Assembly (NCBI GenBank): GCA_949752745.1 | Contig: OX457027.1 | Location: 61,858,329-61,922,328 of the forward strand | Direction of reading: 5' to 3' | DNA: 64,000 bases | From: Protula sp. h YS-2021 | Taxonomy: Eukaryota; Annelida; Polychaeta; Sabellida; Serpulidae | Shown: one piece after another, positions 1-26,536 of the stretch | Layout of the letters: each line of letters opens with the position of its first letter | How positions within the stretch are numbered: the first letter of the stretch is position 1 | Program-made: the position numbers and the translations under genes | The notes under the pieces: generated by a model | What the model was told of the DNA's origin: nothing | Seen by the model: the letters and a program-made list of their open reading frames with translations, nothing else | The model's database searches: none

Positions 1-3000
1 ATTATCAGGGTTGGAGTAACAGCAATCGAGAGACAGACGGACGGGTAACACCCAAACCTGTAGTAGCCTGCCGAGACACTCCTCACATAAACAACAATTT
101 CGTGCCGCATTTTTACTTTTTGATTTTTTGTCACAAAAACGGACCCTGGTTATAAAGCTTCTGCTTCAGAATATATAGTACCCGACATGCTGTTTCTTCG
201 CCAATTGTCATTTAATGACAAAACAAACCAGTGTTTCGATCTTGTAGGAAAAATGGATAGTTTGCCGCTAATATAAATCTTAATGTACAAATTTTATTGC
301 GACCAAGCAACATTTTTATTTAGGGTGGGGTGGGGGGAGGGGGAGCTGTATATGTAGACCGAAAGGTGATAACCACAAGGCAAAGACATAAAGGGACATA
401 TCAATGGAAGTGATCAAATGAAACACAGGGTGTCTCCATACACCACTGGGGGGTGGGTAATAACATGCGGGACAGGGTTCTCTGTCGTGCTCAGTTTCCA
501 ACGAGTTCGTCCGGGGGCCTGCTTGCCGCGAGATGCAGTTCTCTCATGTTCAAAAGAAACGGCCCCACGGATTAGAGCCGTTTTTGTGACAGAATTTTGT
601 CTCTGCTTTAGACTGTTTGACGAACAGATGTCTTTGAAGAAGTTGTGCTGTGTTTCATGTCCTGTTTTATTAATCTTACGAAGTGCGTTTCCTGACCATC
701 TCATGTCTTCTGTGAATCAATGTTGGTCCAGAAAAAAAAACCGCTAAATTATTGAATGCAGAATTTGAGCATAAATGTAGTATGGAAGGTTAATGAAATA
801 AGGTTAAAATTTTCTGTTTCTAATGAAGTCGTTCACATGACATTGGGGCTAGCCAATAACAAAATGGTCTCACCATCGTGCCCCACTTAAATACACCTGC
901 AAACAGTGTCCCTGCCATATTGAAAAACTCACTTTTAGTAGGTAAGCAAACTGGTTTGTCCTCAGAAATGGAATCGCACAAAAAACGATTAAACTGAGAT
1001 TTGTGTTTTTTCTCCATTAACGGACTGTAGAACCAAAAGATCATAAAATCGATACAATAATATATGATTATATGATTAAGTCGGCACATTAAGTTCAGGA
1101 CATTTTATCAATGCTAAAAGCATTTCATCCACATCCATGCCTAACATAGAAAGCCACGATAAAACGAAACCTTTTTAATTTATCTGAGCATTTTCCCTGG
1201 AACTAACTTCTCTGTACGATTTTAAAGTTGTCGACAGTATTTTCCAGACTATAAGTACATATAAGTAAAACCTGGCTTTAAAAGTGCCGCAAAAAGTTGG
1301 TTAAAACCTGCAGTAAAACAATGTGATGAAGTTGCACAACTTTGAAACAACATAAACTGTACATATATGTGTTATATTGATTATTTTGAGCAATTTATTT
1401 TTAGGCAGCCATTTTCAAGTGAAAATCACAAACGCCAATTCCAAATTCCTCAGTGCATCTGTAACTGCTCAGTAAATTTATATTTGCGGTCGATTTTCCC
1501 GCTTGAGTGTTTTTATTCCAGAAAATGCACGAATAAAGCACTCATAAAGGGTCGATTAAACTGCGTGTTTACCAGACATTTTCATTTTCTCTTGAATACC
1601 ATGTAAATTTTGGGGCGGAAACGATGTAATTGCGTGAAAATTTCACTTAAATTCCGTTTCTTGAAAGAAAATAACAAATATGGTTGAAGAAAACAAAGGG
1701 AAAAAAGGGATAAATGGATACCGCACGGTATGTGAATCGAAAACACTTTTAAATCCGCACTTTGGAACCCACAGATGTTTCGACTGGAACATGTCTGGTT
1801 AAAACTTAAAAGTATGAATAAATGACAGAAAAAAGGCTAAAGAATTAACAAAAGTCCACTTGAATAGCAACATATCCACAACTGGGTTATAAGACAGGTA
1901 GAATAACATGTAAAATGGTGTTAAACTCATATAATGGCTTGTTACATTTCGAAGCGTTTGTATGGAACGAAAGTAACATTTTTTCTTACTTCTTTGTGCT
2001 TTAACATATCGAACTTGCTGTCAGAATATGAACCCCATCGGAAATTCCCAAAGTGTGAAATATAACAAACTAGAGCGGCCAGTGCACACAAAACATAAGA
2101 GTGCAGGTTTATATTACACACTTTCAATCGATACGTACTTAGTTTCTTGTTTTTGTGAACAAAAACAAATGTCTCCCCGACTAAACCCATGACCCCTCCC
2201 CCGCCCCCCCCCCCCCCCAAACTGAAATAAAATATTCATTTCTGCAAACATAAACTTCATTCATTGTAAAAAAAACCTCAAAATAAACCAAACAGATGGT
2301 GGTCACTAAAACAGATATAAATGAGCATCTTTTTTCATCGGAGTCTGGAAGGTGGTCGCTAAAACGGGTTTTACTGTAGGCCCTTCTTATCCAGATCTGA
2401 AGTTGGTCACTATAGCAGTTTTACTGTACGTTACATGTTTATCCGAGTCTGGAAGGTGGTCAAGACAGGCAGGTTTTACCGTACGTCTTTTTACCTGAAT
2501 GTGGAAGGGGTCACGACAAACGGTTCTTACTTTACATCTTTTTATCCAGGTCTTGAAGGTGTACGGAATTTTTTTTTTTGCTAATCATCATCCTCCACAC
2601 GCCCCCCAGCTATTTACTGTAGGTCCGACTGTAAACACAACTCTAACCCTTTTACCCAAGGCAACGGTAACGGTCTGTACCCTAAGTGTAGTTATAGCCA
2701 TGATAGACTTCCTTGTCTTCGCACATTCCCATCGGCCAAATAGCACTACGAAGGCATTCTTCATAACTGCGCATCAGATGACGCGCCTCGGTGGGAGAAG
2801 GGGGAGGCATTTCGTTGGCCAAATGGTGAGCTGCTCCTCATAACACAAGATATCAGACGACCCAATTTAATAGCGCAAAATGCTTCTGCAAACAATGCTA
2901 ATCGAAACAACATGGCTCCTATATATAGCACATCTTGGCAACCTAATCAAGTATGCGGCGAAAAAAAAATCAATAGCTAGAGCTGCTTAGAGCTATAATA

Positions 3001-3330
3001 CGACAATAGCATTCCATGACCTCGTAGATAACCGCATCATGCACCGCAACTGACACTGACCCCTGACTTGAGTGGCATGTTACGTAACAGCCATAGATAA
3101 GCAATGCACAAAAAGCTCAATTTCAGGCAATAACAAATAGCAATGGACCGACAATAATGCTGTTACTGTTTTGAAGCTTTCTAAAGAATGCAGGAACACT
3201 AGAGAATCTTCCGAAAAATCTTCCGAAATCCCCAGCGCAGTTAACATCCCTGCATAGATAACAAAGCAGCCAAAAATGGGGAGGCTGGGGTGGGGGGGGG
3301 GGTGTTGACGTTAAGCACCTTTCTTGATTT
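1..3330. other. Gene-free left flank
   Basis: I see no supported gene here. Open frames are short and lack recognisable domains or splice-site support. Visible items are a GACAGACGGACGGG tract at about 34-47, possibly the end of an ACGG-bearing repeat cut by the window edge, and long C or G runs at about 2203-2218 and 3291-3302. At 2290-2520 the phrase 'ctggaaggtggtc' with 'ttttactgta' recurs several times, so this stretch is a degenerate short tandem repeat. Confidence 0.5.
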
Positions 3331-4562
3331 TCTATACGAGTTTAATAATGTTTAACAAAACCGTGTGACTTATCCGAGGAATAACTACACCAAATTTAAA
3401 GTCGATCCGACTTTGCAATGTCGAGATATTTTGCTTAAGAACAGATAACTTTTTACCCGTCAAAAGTTGAAACAGTCGTCTGACTGAACCAAGGAATATC
3501 CGTATAAAATTTTACGTCGATATGACTTTCCGTTATCGAGATATTATGCATAAAAGATCTGGTTCAAAATATACACATTTTATGCAATAACGTCATACGC
3601 CGCTTTCGTCCATTCTACTCGCGAAAAATATTTAAAGTTTCTTTCGGACCTACCAGGCAATAATCGCACCAAGTTTCAGCTTTCTCCGGCGTCCAGCAGC
3701 TGAGAAATTTCGCACACAAGATTTTTACGCAATGACGTCATACACCTGCCCTAATCACGTGACACGCCAAAAATTGATTAAACAGTCCGACTGACCCAAG
3801 GAATATTCATATAAAATTTGAAGTCGATAGGACTTTCCGTTATCGAGATATTTTGCACACAAGCCCTTGTTTATAACATATACATATTTTACGTGATGAC
3901 GTCACACGCCGCATTCATTCGTTCTACTCGCGAAAAAATTCTGTAGAGTCTTTCGAACCTACCAAGCAACAATCCCACAAAGTTTCAACTTTCTTCGATG
4001 TTCAGCAGCTGAGAAATAAGCCACATAAGATTTTTACGTAATGATATCATGCACCTGCCCTAATCACGTGACACGCCAAAAATTGATTGAACAGTCCGAC
4101 TGACCCAAGGAATATTCATATAAAATTTGAAGTCGATAGGACTTTCCGTTATCGAGATATTTTGCACACAAGATCTTGTTCAAAATATATACATATTTTA
4201 CGTGATGACGTCATACGCCGCATTCGATCGTTCTACTCGCGAAAAAAATCTACAGCGTCTTTCGGACCAACCAAGCAACAATCCCACCAAGTTTCAACTT
4301 TCTCCGATGTTCAGCGGCTGAGAAATTACGCACACAAGATTTTTACGTAATGACGTCATACGCTTGCCCTAATCACGTGACATGCGTCAAAAGTTGATAG
4401 AACCGTCCGACCTTACCAAGGAATAATTCGCTCGAGTTTGAAGTCGATCCGACGTTTCGTTCTCGAGATATCTTGCACACAACACTTTGTTCACAACAGA
4501 CTGACACACACACACACAGAACGTACAAACACTATATGTCTCCCCTTGGTCGGGGAGACATA
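3330..4562. repeat. Tandem ~308-bp repeat block ending in a perfect hairpin
   Basis: About three and a half units recur with a period of roughly 306-310 bp; the shared 'cacgtgacacgcc' or close variant sits near 3758, 4068 and 4376. Each unit carries 'gacgtcat', 'tcgagatattttgca' and 'ctactcgcgaaaaa'. The block closes with a short CA tract and a perfect 11-bp hairpin, TATGTCTCCCC / GGGGAGACATA (4535-4545 and 4552-4562, 6-base loop). The plan of tandem core, simple tract and G/C-rich palindromic end matches other elements in the window, which suggests a non-autonomous mobile element. I found no matching left terminus. Confidence 0.7.
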
Positions 4563-4689
4563 ATTCTGGCTTTCTTTCGACATACACACTTTCAAATTTA
4601 ACAACCCATCATATGATCTTTTCAAAACAATTTTAAGCATTTTTCAGTCCTTTTAAAAGCCAATTTGTGAATATGTTTCTGACAAAATG

Positions 4690-5205
4690 AAATTTTTAAC
4701 ACCGTATTATATAAAATAAGAATTCTGAAGCAAATAAGAAACCAGACATTTTGGTAGGCTATTCCGGAATAGACTACCGATAACTTAAATGTCACAGAAA
4801 TCAATAATGCTTCATTTTTCTTATACCAAAGGGTGAAAATAAGTTGAACAATGTAAATTCTCATCTTTGGACGAAAAGAAAATAAAAATATTGTAAAAAT
4901 GAATTTATATTTGGCTTTTTAATTATAATGTCGGTAGTTGAGTGTTGAACAACCCATTGAAATTAAAATTTTTCAAACTTTATTTGTGATTTTATTTCAT
5001 TTTTTTTCATATTTATAAGTCAAGAAAATAAGTTGTTTATATAGTTTGCAATATGAAATGGCGAAATAATGAAAACATTTCGATTTCTGTGACATTCCAT
5101 TTATCGGTAGTCTATCCTGGAATAGCCTACCAGAAAATATGTGGTTTCTTATTTGCTTAAAAATTCTTATTTTAAGTAATAAGATGTTTTTGTTTATTTT
5201 TACCA
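4690..5205. repeat. Inverted-repeat (foldback) element
   Basis: The stretch around 4715-4802 reappears in reverse complement around 5086-5175. Shared landmarks include 'gcaaataagaaacca', 'ggtaggctattcc' and 'agactaccgata', followed by 'atgtcacagaaatc'. The arms are about 85-100 bp with scattered mismatches, and the loop is about 280 bp of AT-rich DNA. This is consistent with a MITE-like foldback element. Confidence 0.6.
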
Positions 5206-5289
5206 ATTTTCTTCTATCACTTCTTTACTCCTTTGTCCCAACCGAATTCGGTCAAAACGCAAAAACTTTTCGGCAAAAGTCTAAGTACG

Positions 5290-5595
5290 AATCCGCTTAT
5301 AAACGGATTCACAGTTTCGTCCACAAGATTTACCCCAAAAAACAGACATCAGTTTATGGGAGGATAAAAACACAGAAGCAGAGAAACTTAGAAACACATC
5401 AATGGAAGCATATGTCAAAATATAGTGTTCTTTTTGTGTTAGAAACCCAATATAATAATGTTATAATAATTAAATTTTTCCCTCCTTTCAACAAGTGGAT
5501 TAACAGTTTCGTCTTCGAGATTTAAGAAAACAAGAACAAGGAGGGGTATAAACATAGAGACAGAAAAACTTAGAAACATAGAAATCCATGGAGAA
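5290..5595. repeat. Two-copy diverged direct repeat
   Basis: Two diverged copies of about 105 bp, near 5299-5404 and 5486-5590 (offset about 190 bp). Both contain 'cacagtttcgtc' or 'aacagtttcgtc', 'gagatttaa/aagattta' and 'aaacttagaaaca'. No coding function is seen. Confidence 0.45.
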
Positions 5596-5599
5596 ATAC

Positions 5600-8500
5600 A
5601 TCAAAATCACTTGGAAATATACTGCGCGTCACTAATTATTTATATTTGTGTTGGGCGGGCTGTGGATTTCAAAATTCAGCAAACAAGTAAAGAAAAGAAC
5701 GGAATATATAAATTTAACTTTTTTTACTCTCGCCTTACCCAATTTCACACTTGAGTTCCGATATCACACCAAAATTAACACAAAATGTTCTTCCAACAAT
5801 GTGTATGTCCTCCAGCTGAGCGATACTACTCAGTGGGCGATAATATAGTAGATTATTATTGACATACATATGTACCTTCAGGATTCTCACGGCAGCCTAT
5901 TAAAAATTTATATGAGTTAAAAACTACACAGTTTAAATAAATCTGTGCACATGAAGAACTTAAACAATTATTCTTTCTTCTTTTCCTTTTTTTTTTTGCA
6001 AAAAAAAAATAACGACTATACACACTGCCGTAGTGTGGATTGCTACTTGTTTAGGATTTTAGACGTTGTTATAAAACACCTGGCCTCTGGGGAGATGTAT
6101 TGTCGCTTACCCTCGTAATACTGGCGATTAGGTACCGACAGCACGACGACGGTGTGGCTTGGGGAGGTCGATAAAGGGTTGATTTACTGTGTGTTGCTAC
6201 CCCAATTAGCAACACGACCCTCGTTGTCTTACTATCCGAACAGTGGCAAAGATGCGCTTTTCAGCTAGTGAAAAGCGCGACTCTTTCAGCCTTAAATGAT
6301 GTATAGAAGAGTTGGAAAAGGTGCACTCTTTGCCAGGTTAAAAAGTGCGACTCATCGTCACTGTTTCCTTCAGAAACCACCTGTTTAATCCAAAAATAAA
6401 CTTCAATAAAAAGACTTAACTTTTATCGGTGATCTTTAAATTTATTCTGTGCATCCCTCAGTATTGAGTATTCTCGCACATCGGTGAAAAAGTGCGATAG
6501 GATCCCAGTTTAATTCTCAACGTCCTGATTCTATTTGTGCGGTCTTAATAGATAGCATATATCATTCTTAAGTTTTTGTCCACGTTTTGATTTTTGTAAT
6601 CAAATCATATCTACTGAAGTACTCTTAAATATTGTGATATTAGGTCTTCGTTAGACAAGTTATACTGCTTTCATTGAGGGGCAGCCATAAATAGAATGGA
6701 TTTCATGTCACACGTGAACGAAGAAATAACAAGGACAATTTCACGTAGGCCAATATAATACAGCACAGACTACTCAAACTGTTGGAAACACTAAAAAAGT
6801 GTTGTATAAAATAATACAAAGAATTGTAATTCTCAATTAGTACAAAGACAAAAGCCAAACTTTGCACATTATCACAAGCAGTTCCTTTATTTGTTAATGC
6901 TATGGAGGCTCAAAAGTACTCAACATTTGCAGCTAACGCATTAAAATCACTAAAAAAAATATTCACCACCTGTAATAGTAGGAAAAGCCTTGAATGTGAT
7001 TTCATAAATGGAAATGATGAAACCTTGTTGATATTTAAATTTATGATCATATGGCCATTTAAGAGAAGTTCGAAATTATCTGTCGTTAACAGTAATTACT
7101 CCGTCAGGGCATTGAAGGAAACCAATCAGACCATAATATTTCCCGTTTTTCATGGGTAAAAATGCAAAGGTGACGCTAACAGTGTTTTCGCTTTAGACGG
7201 CTTTTATTACTATCTAATTATTCAGTGAGCTACGATGAACATAATCAGTATTGTCTGAGGTGGGTTTTGTTTCTTAAAATGGCCATTCTGTACGCGATTC
7301 AAAACCTCAGCTGTACCAGCCAATGAAATCATCATTCTCAAAGTATGGCGTAGACTGCGGATAGATTAATCGCCATAGGAACTGCACAGAGTGGTAAGTG
7401 AACACATTTGGAAACGTACCTTTAACAATTTATTAAACAGCACATCAAAATTTCACATTTGATACTAAATGTCATATCTCATGTTATCAATCTATGCATT
7501 TTAGATAATATCCAAAAATAAAAATGGAACTTTATATGACTTGATATAACAGTGGTCTCGAGTGTTTTGCAGATCTGCCTGTCTCTTATCGTGATCTGTT
7601 TCGACTACTTGAGTGTAACCTACTCCTTTTGTCAACCTAATTGCTATATTCCATGTTTCTGCATAATCTGGCAAGGAGTGAGCGGTATGTCGAGGAGGAG
7701 GATGAATACATTTCCCAGATGACAACGCGGCAGATGAGCTGCTAAAACGCTGATAGGCTCTGATTTGGCGTTTCGCTATTATTCTGCTGTCTCCTGCATC
7801 AGTGATGCTGTGGACTCCCTGACCCTGCTGCTGTGGACTCTTCGGTCAGTGTGGGCTCCGTACTATGCCCCATACTCAGAACAGTCTTCTGAGTTGCCCA
7901 GACGAGTATTGATCTTGCATCTGGGGCTTCGTGTTCGCATTACCCAGCGCAGCTGAACACTGAGATCTGTCGCTGGGAAGATTGACTGAAGTGAAAGTTT
8001 GCTTAGTGCTGCTAAATGATTTTGAAGCACAATAGATTGCTGTCGGCCTGTGATTACTGGCCGACGATGACTGGCGACATTGCGGAGACAGAGATAAGCA
8101 CGAATACAATGAAAGTCAATAGCTGACATAGCCTGATGCTTTGATGATCTTGTTCACCGCATGAACAGTGGTTTTTATGCAAGTTACTTGCGTTATTTCT
8201 TGTTGAATTTTGGGTGAATTTTTCTTACATGGCGATTTTGCATGAATCTGACTATCTGCGCTGGTTCTAGACAGACATGCCCTCTCTGGCAGGGTCTCCA
8301 CAGCAGGGGTGCGGATTGATGACATTGTCTCCTACAACTGCTCTAGCTCTAAAATACCCACGCAATTTCAGTCCATTAATAGCTTAGATGATAAGTCTTG
8401 ACACACCCAATACATTGCTGTTCCATCGCAGTCTTGCCTGTGGATGGAGCAGTCCTGTTATAATAAAAAGATCAGTGTACTCTGTTCCCAACAGCGTTGT

Positions 8501-9440
8501 TCTTCACAACCTGTAGGCTGTGGGTCCGCTACACATTCGAATGGGGCACCACCACATGTTTTCTACTCTAACAAAAGCGAGAGAACGCGTCCACAACCCA
8601 TTGGTGTATGCTCCACTCCATGTTCTACTCTTACAAAAGCACGCAAGGAAATGCGTCCACAGCTCAGTTGCTAACTTCTTCGCAATCTGACGATTCCTGG
8701 CTGCGGAAATAGCATCGAACCGGAATACAGCGTCGTCTTGCACTTAAGGTACTGCTAAAACGTGTGGAATGGTGTAACGTAAATTTTTAAGTTTTGGACG
8801 CGCTATTGCAAAAAAAAAAACACAAGCTCTAATTGTGCGATTATAAAGGAGTAAGACTCAAAATGATGGAGAACTTATAGATTACAATACAGGATATCTT
8901 TCTTCCATTTGCTCTGTACTGTTGTCTCCGCGCTAAAAAATTGACCAAATACTTCTTCGTACGAATTTTCGCTCTAGCAAAATCTACCAGTCGAATATAT
9001 TTTTGGCAGTTCTTGGCGTAAAGAAACACTGCCTAGTGTATATTAGTGTGTTCCTCTCCTTTCAGGGAGAATTGCTAGAAGGCGTTGACGCTACTGGCAC
9101 AAAATAGAGGCCACAAAACCACAGGCAGCGCATCGTCTTCAATCCTCAACTGCAACATATATCACTGAAAGATTGGGCGGAAACTACAACTTTATGATCC
9201 CTGATTCATTCTCCTTTCTTAATTGGTTTCCCTGTTCTACCAGAATTACATCACGAGGAGCGAATTTCTTCTGCACAACAACAAAACGCTTCCATCTTGC
9301 AAGCGTTAGGATGGAAAATGACATTTAGGGAGTAAATGGGCATTTTTCGGGCGTCGTTGAGATACAACGACAGCTGTAAGTCAGTTGTGGGGACTCGACT
9401 GACTGTTTATCAGGGATGTATAATTTAAACTGTTTCCAAT
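5600..9440. other. Intergenic DNA with small repeats, no recognised gene
   Basis: No exon could be supported. Three short G/C hairpins lie at 6254-6497 (see findings). Adjacent minus-strand frames at 7863-8325 are open for a while but match no family I know and have no convincing splice sites. At 8550-8665 a ~70-bp unit containing 'ttctactcttacaaaagc' occurs twice. Confidence 0.4.
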
Positions 9441-9446
9441 TTCGGC

Positions 9447-9576
9447 AAAATGTCGCTCGGCCAAGTGTCACTCTGTAAAATGTCGCTCGGATAAGTGTCA
9501 CTCGGTAACATGTTGTTCGGCCAAGTGTGACTCGGTAAAATGTCGCTCGGCCAAGTGTCACTCGGTAAAATGTCGG
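9447..9576. repeat. 30-bp minisatellite
   Basis: Four full copies plus a partial fifth with exact 30-bp spacing: 'tgtcgctcgg' or its variant begins at 9451, 9481, 9511 and 9541, and 'tgtcgg' at 9571. Copies differ at only a few positions. The period is a multiple of three, so both strands stay open, but there is no sign that the tract is coding. Confidence 0.85.
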
Positions 9577-10646
9577 AATATCGGAATAAAGTGAATTTGC
9601 AACTGTACAAGAATTGAATCAAAACTAATATTTAATTGTTGTTAAAACTTCATCAGTAAATGAATAACTTTTCTTTCCTGGTTTAAGAATAAATAGGTAA
9701 CCAAAAGATAGACTCTCATTTTTTTAAAATTTTATTACGTTTAAAAACTCTAAAGTAAAAACTACATGCGTCAACAAATATTAGTTTCTGAAATTCTTAA
9801 ATTATATATAAAAATATTGTCACTATTTCAACAACATTAACATTAACTATGCAGTAACAAGTATAAATACTGATAAATCACATCATTCTTTTTCCCTTTT
9901 ACAATCAACCACGCCAGACTTAGTTACTATTAAGCTTCCAACATTTTTACTTTGTTATAAAAACTGACATTATATTTAATTCTCAAGAGTTAAATCCTTT
10001 TGATATACGTTTGAGTGATAAAAAAAGTCCCTGTAATAATTGAAAATGCAATTCACTAATCCAATTTCAATCTAAGAAAGAGTCTTCAGGTATTTTTTTT
10101 TTGTTGACATTTACAAGTTAAAGAAATAAGGCAAGTTTTCTTCTGACACTCTAATGACATAGTATTTACATCAATTTAAAACAAAAAAAAACTATAGCAC
10201 CATGCGCACTGTCAGTACCTCTTGCGAGTATAGATGATATGCATACAGTCTGTGCGAAAACTTACGCGTCTTAACATTGCCTTAGTCGTTAGTTATTAGC
10301 CATTATTTGGTTTTTTTATTTCTCACGATTTCACGCCTTTCATACTCTTATTATTTCTCATGATTTCACGAATTTCATAATCAATATACGTCTAAAAGAA
10401 CTAGTCACATATATTGAAGCCAAACTGTTCAAAAACATATGCAGACGTTGAAGCTTTCGTTTTAGTAGATAATTTTTTTTTCAAGGGTGTTTATTTGTTT
10501 TTCAAACTTTTTGTTGTCACATATAAGTCAGCAGATAAAACAAAGCAAACTTTACAGAATTGAAACGAATTTTGCATAATTTTCAGTATTTCAAGATATC
10601 GTATAATTTTCAGTATTTCTAGATATCATACAATTTTCAAGTTTTT
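9577..10646. other. AT-rich spacer and 3' flank of the minus-strand coiled-coil gene
   Basis: No gene is seen. The part next to 10647 is the likely 3' UTR of the minus-strand gene. The segment 10300-10390 repeats 'tatttctcacgatttcacg' or a close variant twice, and 10570-10660 repeats 'cataattttcagtatttc'-like text three times. Confidence 0.4.
10490..10495 (-). promoter_or_regulatory. Candidate polyadenylation signal AATAAA
   Basis: The plus strand reads TTTATT, which is AATAAA on the minus strand about 150 bases after the TAG stop of the coiled-coil gene. A second copy lies at 10315-10320. Which one is used cannot be told from sequence. Confidence 0.3.
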
Positions 10647-23600
<12,954 letters not shown>

Positions 23601-23605
23601 GATAC

Positions 23606-25800
23606 CTGCAATCAGAAAAACATGCACTATGTCATATGTCATATATGTCATATATTTTGTTGTTAATTTTATTTCAACCTTTTTTTTACAATACTAATTT
23701 TCTTTATGCTACCTTTATTTCGTGTGCATTTATCTCATGCCATTAGTCCCACCACCACTCCAACGAATTGTCGAATAATATGGCACGTTCCTGTGTAAAA
23801 TTCGCACAATCGTCTGCCTTACAGTTTGCGGTGAAGGTCTCAAGTTTTTTTCTCAAACTTGCAATTTGTCCAAACAAATTAAAAGTTAGGATTTATAGTG
23901 TTTCCAAAAAAAACCGGAATAATTGCAATTAAAATTACAACGAATTGATAAGTTATTGTTTTTACCACTGACTGGCCATCAGATCATTTAGGCAGATATC
24001 GACTTAATGTGAATACAATGGTTAAATCAGTCAATGAGGTCAACATTATCTCAGATACTTTTATTATTGTCATTTCATGTATAACTTGAAACATTTAACA
24101 ATACTCAAACAAGCGCTAATTACTGCAATGACACATTTGTTGTTGTTGATACACTAAGCATATAATACCAAGAACGTCTAGTTCTAACAAACAGCATATA
24201 TCCCATTTTATTTCAGGCCTACTCTCCATAACCACAAAAGTGAGTATTTAGTTTTATTGAATATCTGATAATAGTCAGGTTTAACTGTTTCCGCCAGTTT
24301 GCCATTGTTCCACACAGGACGGAATCACGTTTTGCTCTCGTATGAAGCTTCGATATATATTTTTAGAATTCATTTTAAGTACAGGCGATTGACAGAATGC
24401 CTTTTTTAAAGTGACGGTATTGTTACTACACGTTGTATGTTTTTTTTGTTTTTTTTTACATTTGAATGAATTACTTGCGCCCAGGCATTAGAAATTGCAG
24501 TTATTAAAAAAAAGGTTTCGATGCGTTTCAATATTGTGTTAGATACTTCGAAGAAATATGAGCATTGTACCTCAATATTAAAAAATACAATGGAGGAATA
24601 AAACCCCAACAACTTCATGTGTAGCCCCAAAACAACAACAACATCACCAGAACAGCAGGGGAATTTCGGAAGTTGCGGGGGAGGAGGGGGGGGCGGAGGG
24701 AAGAAAGCTATTTTTAATGGAACATTTGCCAAATGTTGACCTCTGATGGCCAATCCTAATGTCGCATTTCCCTCCTGATCCAATACGAGTGAAATTGGCT
24801 TGAAAGTGTGATATTGTTTGTAAGTTACCGCATTAATTTCAGACATTTTGGTAGGAATTGATCCGATTTGTGTAAAAGAAGCCGTGAATGTTTGTGCGAA
24901 ACAGAGATCCGATTAATATATTATCAAATGGATATGAATAAAGCTAGCAACGGAAAACATGCACCAAGTGTATTAAAAAGTCAGCGTTAACATACTACTG
25001 TAGTATATACAAAGAAACTGTATTATCATAATGATGATTTATGTAAATGTTTGCATAACATGACAAAGTTACAGATCGATTTATAGTATCGAAAAACTTT
25101 GTTTTCTCATACATGTCATACATAATTAATTATCCGGTTTCATCACAATGTTGGAAAAAATGCATTTAAGCAGTGAAAAAAAGTGTAATATGGTCTTCCT
25201 CTTGTAGAATTACGCCATTGAGAAGATTTATACCAGCCCTCTCTGTATAATGCAATATTTCTGAAAACGTTGGGTATATCACCAGTATTTCACGAATGGG
25301 TCACTGCAATGTTCTTGCTGGGCACAGTGAACATGCCGCAAAGCATTGCTAAGCAAATCTTTTTTTTTCTGGTAAAAAAAAGAAGCTTTAAATGATTTTG
25401 GTTGATAAAAAATGACAACAGTAGCATTAATTGTATTATATTTTATGTAAGTTTGTCACTTAAGTTTTTGGCAAATTTCCAAATGATTTAAAAATTGCAA
25501 AAAAATTATAAAAGGTCCTTTGATTGCTAAAACGCAAATTCGACACCTCCCATTAAATTTAGAAAAAATATAGGTGTTATTCAGTTCCCCTGTGTCTGTG
25601 GAACATTTGAGATAAGCGTTTGACCATACCCTCTTTCACTTGTATTTTCTTGACATGGCTTGGGTCCTCCATTTTCACTGGTCATAATTCCCAGATATGG
25701 TTATTGTGCTTAATTGCCATAGGCTCGTCTTTCTCAGATATATATATATATATATAAAACAATACATAGATGTACATGGGATCTATTGAATCTCTGTGAT
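23606..25800. other. Spacer upstream of the coiled-coil gene
   Basis: This should contain 5' UTR intron sequence of the minus-strand gene, since its first coding exon starts at a splice acceptor, but I could not locate the 5' UTR exon or a promoter. The only longer open frame (24406-24846, minus) is a poly-Pro artefact across a G-rich run. A short TA repeat lies at 25739-25756. Confidence 0.4.
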
Positions 25801-25804
25801 CGCT

Positions 25805-26536
25805 GCCCAGTAAGCATTGCAATGTTGGATAGACGTCGCACCCGACGTCGGATCAAAGTCTAGTTTTGGTGGTTTATGGAAGTCGATACAACGTATACCT
25901 TCTGACATCGAATATCCGTCGGCTAATGAACGTTCCGTAAATGTTGCAAATGGAAGTCGAAACAACGTCTATCTCCTGGCGTTTTATAAACATCGAGATG
26001 CCGATGTTATAGAGGCGTCGGAAAATATTAACCTACAATCGTTGTCAAGACAGCGACAGTCACCCCATAACAGCCCCATTACCTTCAGGTCATCCGGTCA
26101 CGCAGGATACCTATGAAGTCGATTTTCAGAAACATTTTCATCGTTTCATTCTATTTTCAAAGTGACCTGTTGTGGCTACCATTTCTGGTGAATGACAACA
26201 CAAGGAGTGTCTTGTTTGGTTGTGAGTCGGGCGTCTATATAACGTCGATTTTTGTCAATATCTATTCAACGTTGATTTTCTGACGTGCATTCAACGTTGA
26301 ACATCAGACGTTGATTAGACGTAGGAGGAAGTTGCGTTTTGGTAGCGACCAAAACAGCGGTTAAACAACGTTGCTTACTCAACGTCGATTCAACGTTGTG
26401 CCAAAGACGTTGATTAAACGTTGATCTGTGGTCACTATCAGCTACAACCAAAGTAGAACCAGAGTTAATGTTGTGGTTTGGATCGACGTCGTAACCTCAA
26501 AACGGCCTTGGGTGGACCTTACAATGTTTACTAGGC
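25805..26536. mobile_element. Non-autonomous DNA transposon with CCCAGTAAGCATTG-type inverted ends
   Basis: The left end GCCCAGTAAGCATTG (25805-25819) and right end CAATGTTTACTAGGC (26522-26536) are imperfect inverted repeats. The interior is dense in 'aacgttga', 'acgtcgatt' and 'gacgtcg' motifs facing both ways. No transposase is visible. The exact right boundary is blurred because the end lies inside a 333-bp tandem duplication starting at 26493. Confidence 0.6.

Noticed and set aside
3330..4562. CRISPR-like array
   Set aside because: Units are ~308 bp without short repeat/spacer alternation, and this is a eukaryotic genome; it is a tandem repeat block.
7863..8325. Adjacent minus-strand frames of 69-88 aa
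   Set aside because: No recognisable domain, they lie in different frames, and no convincing splice sites link them; possibly old transposon debris.
23601..23651. Longer start for the coiled-coil protein (MTYMTYD...)
   Set aside because: A strong splice acceptor ends at 23606, five bases before MGNKCF, so the upstream codons are intronic.
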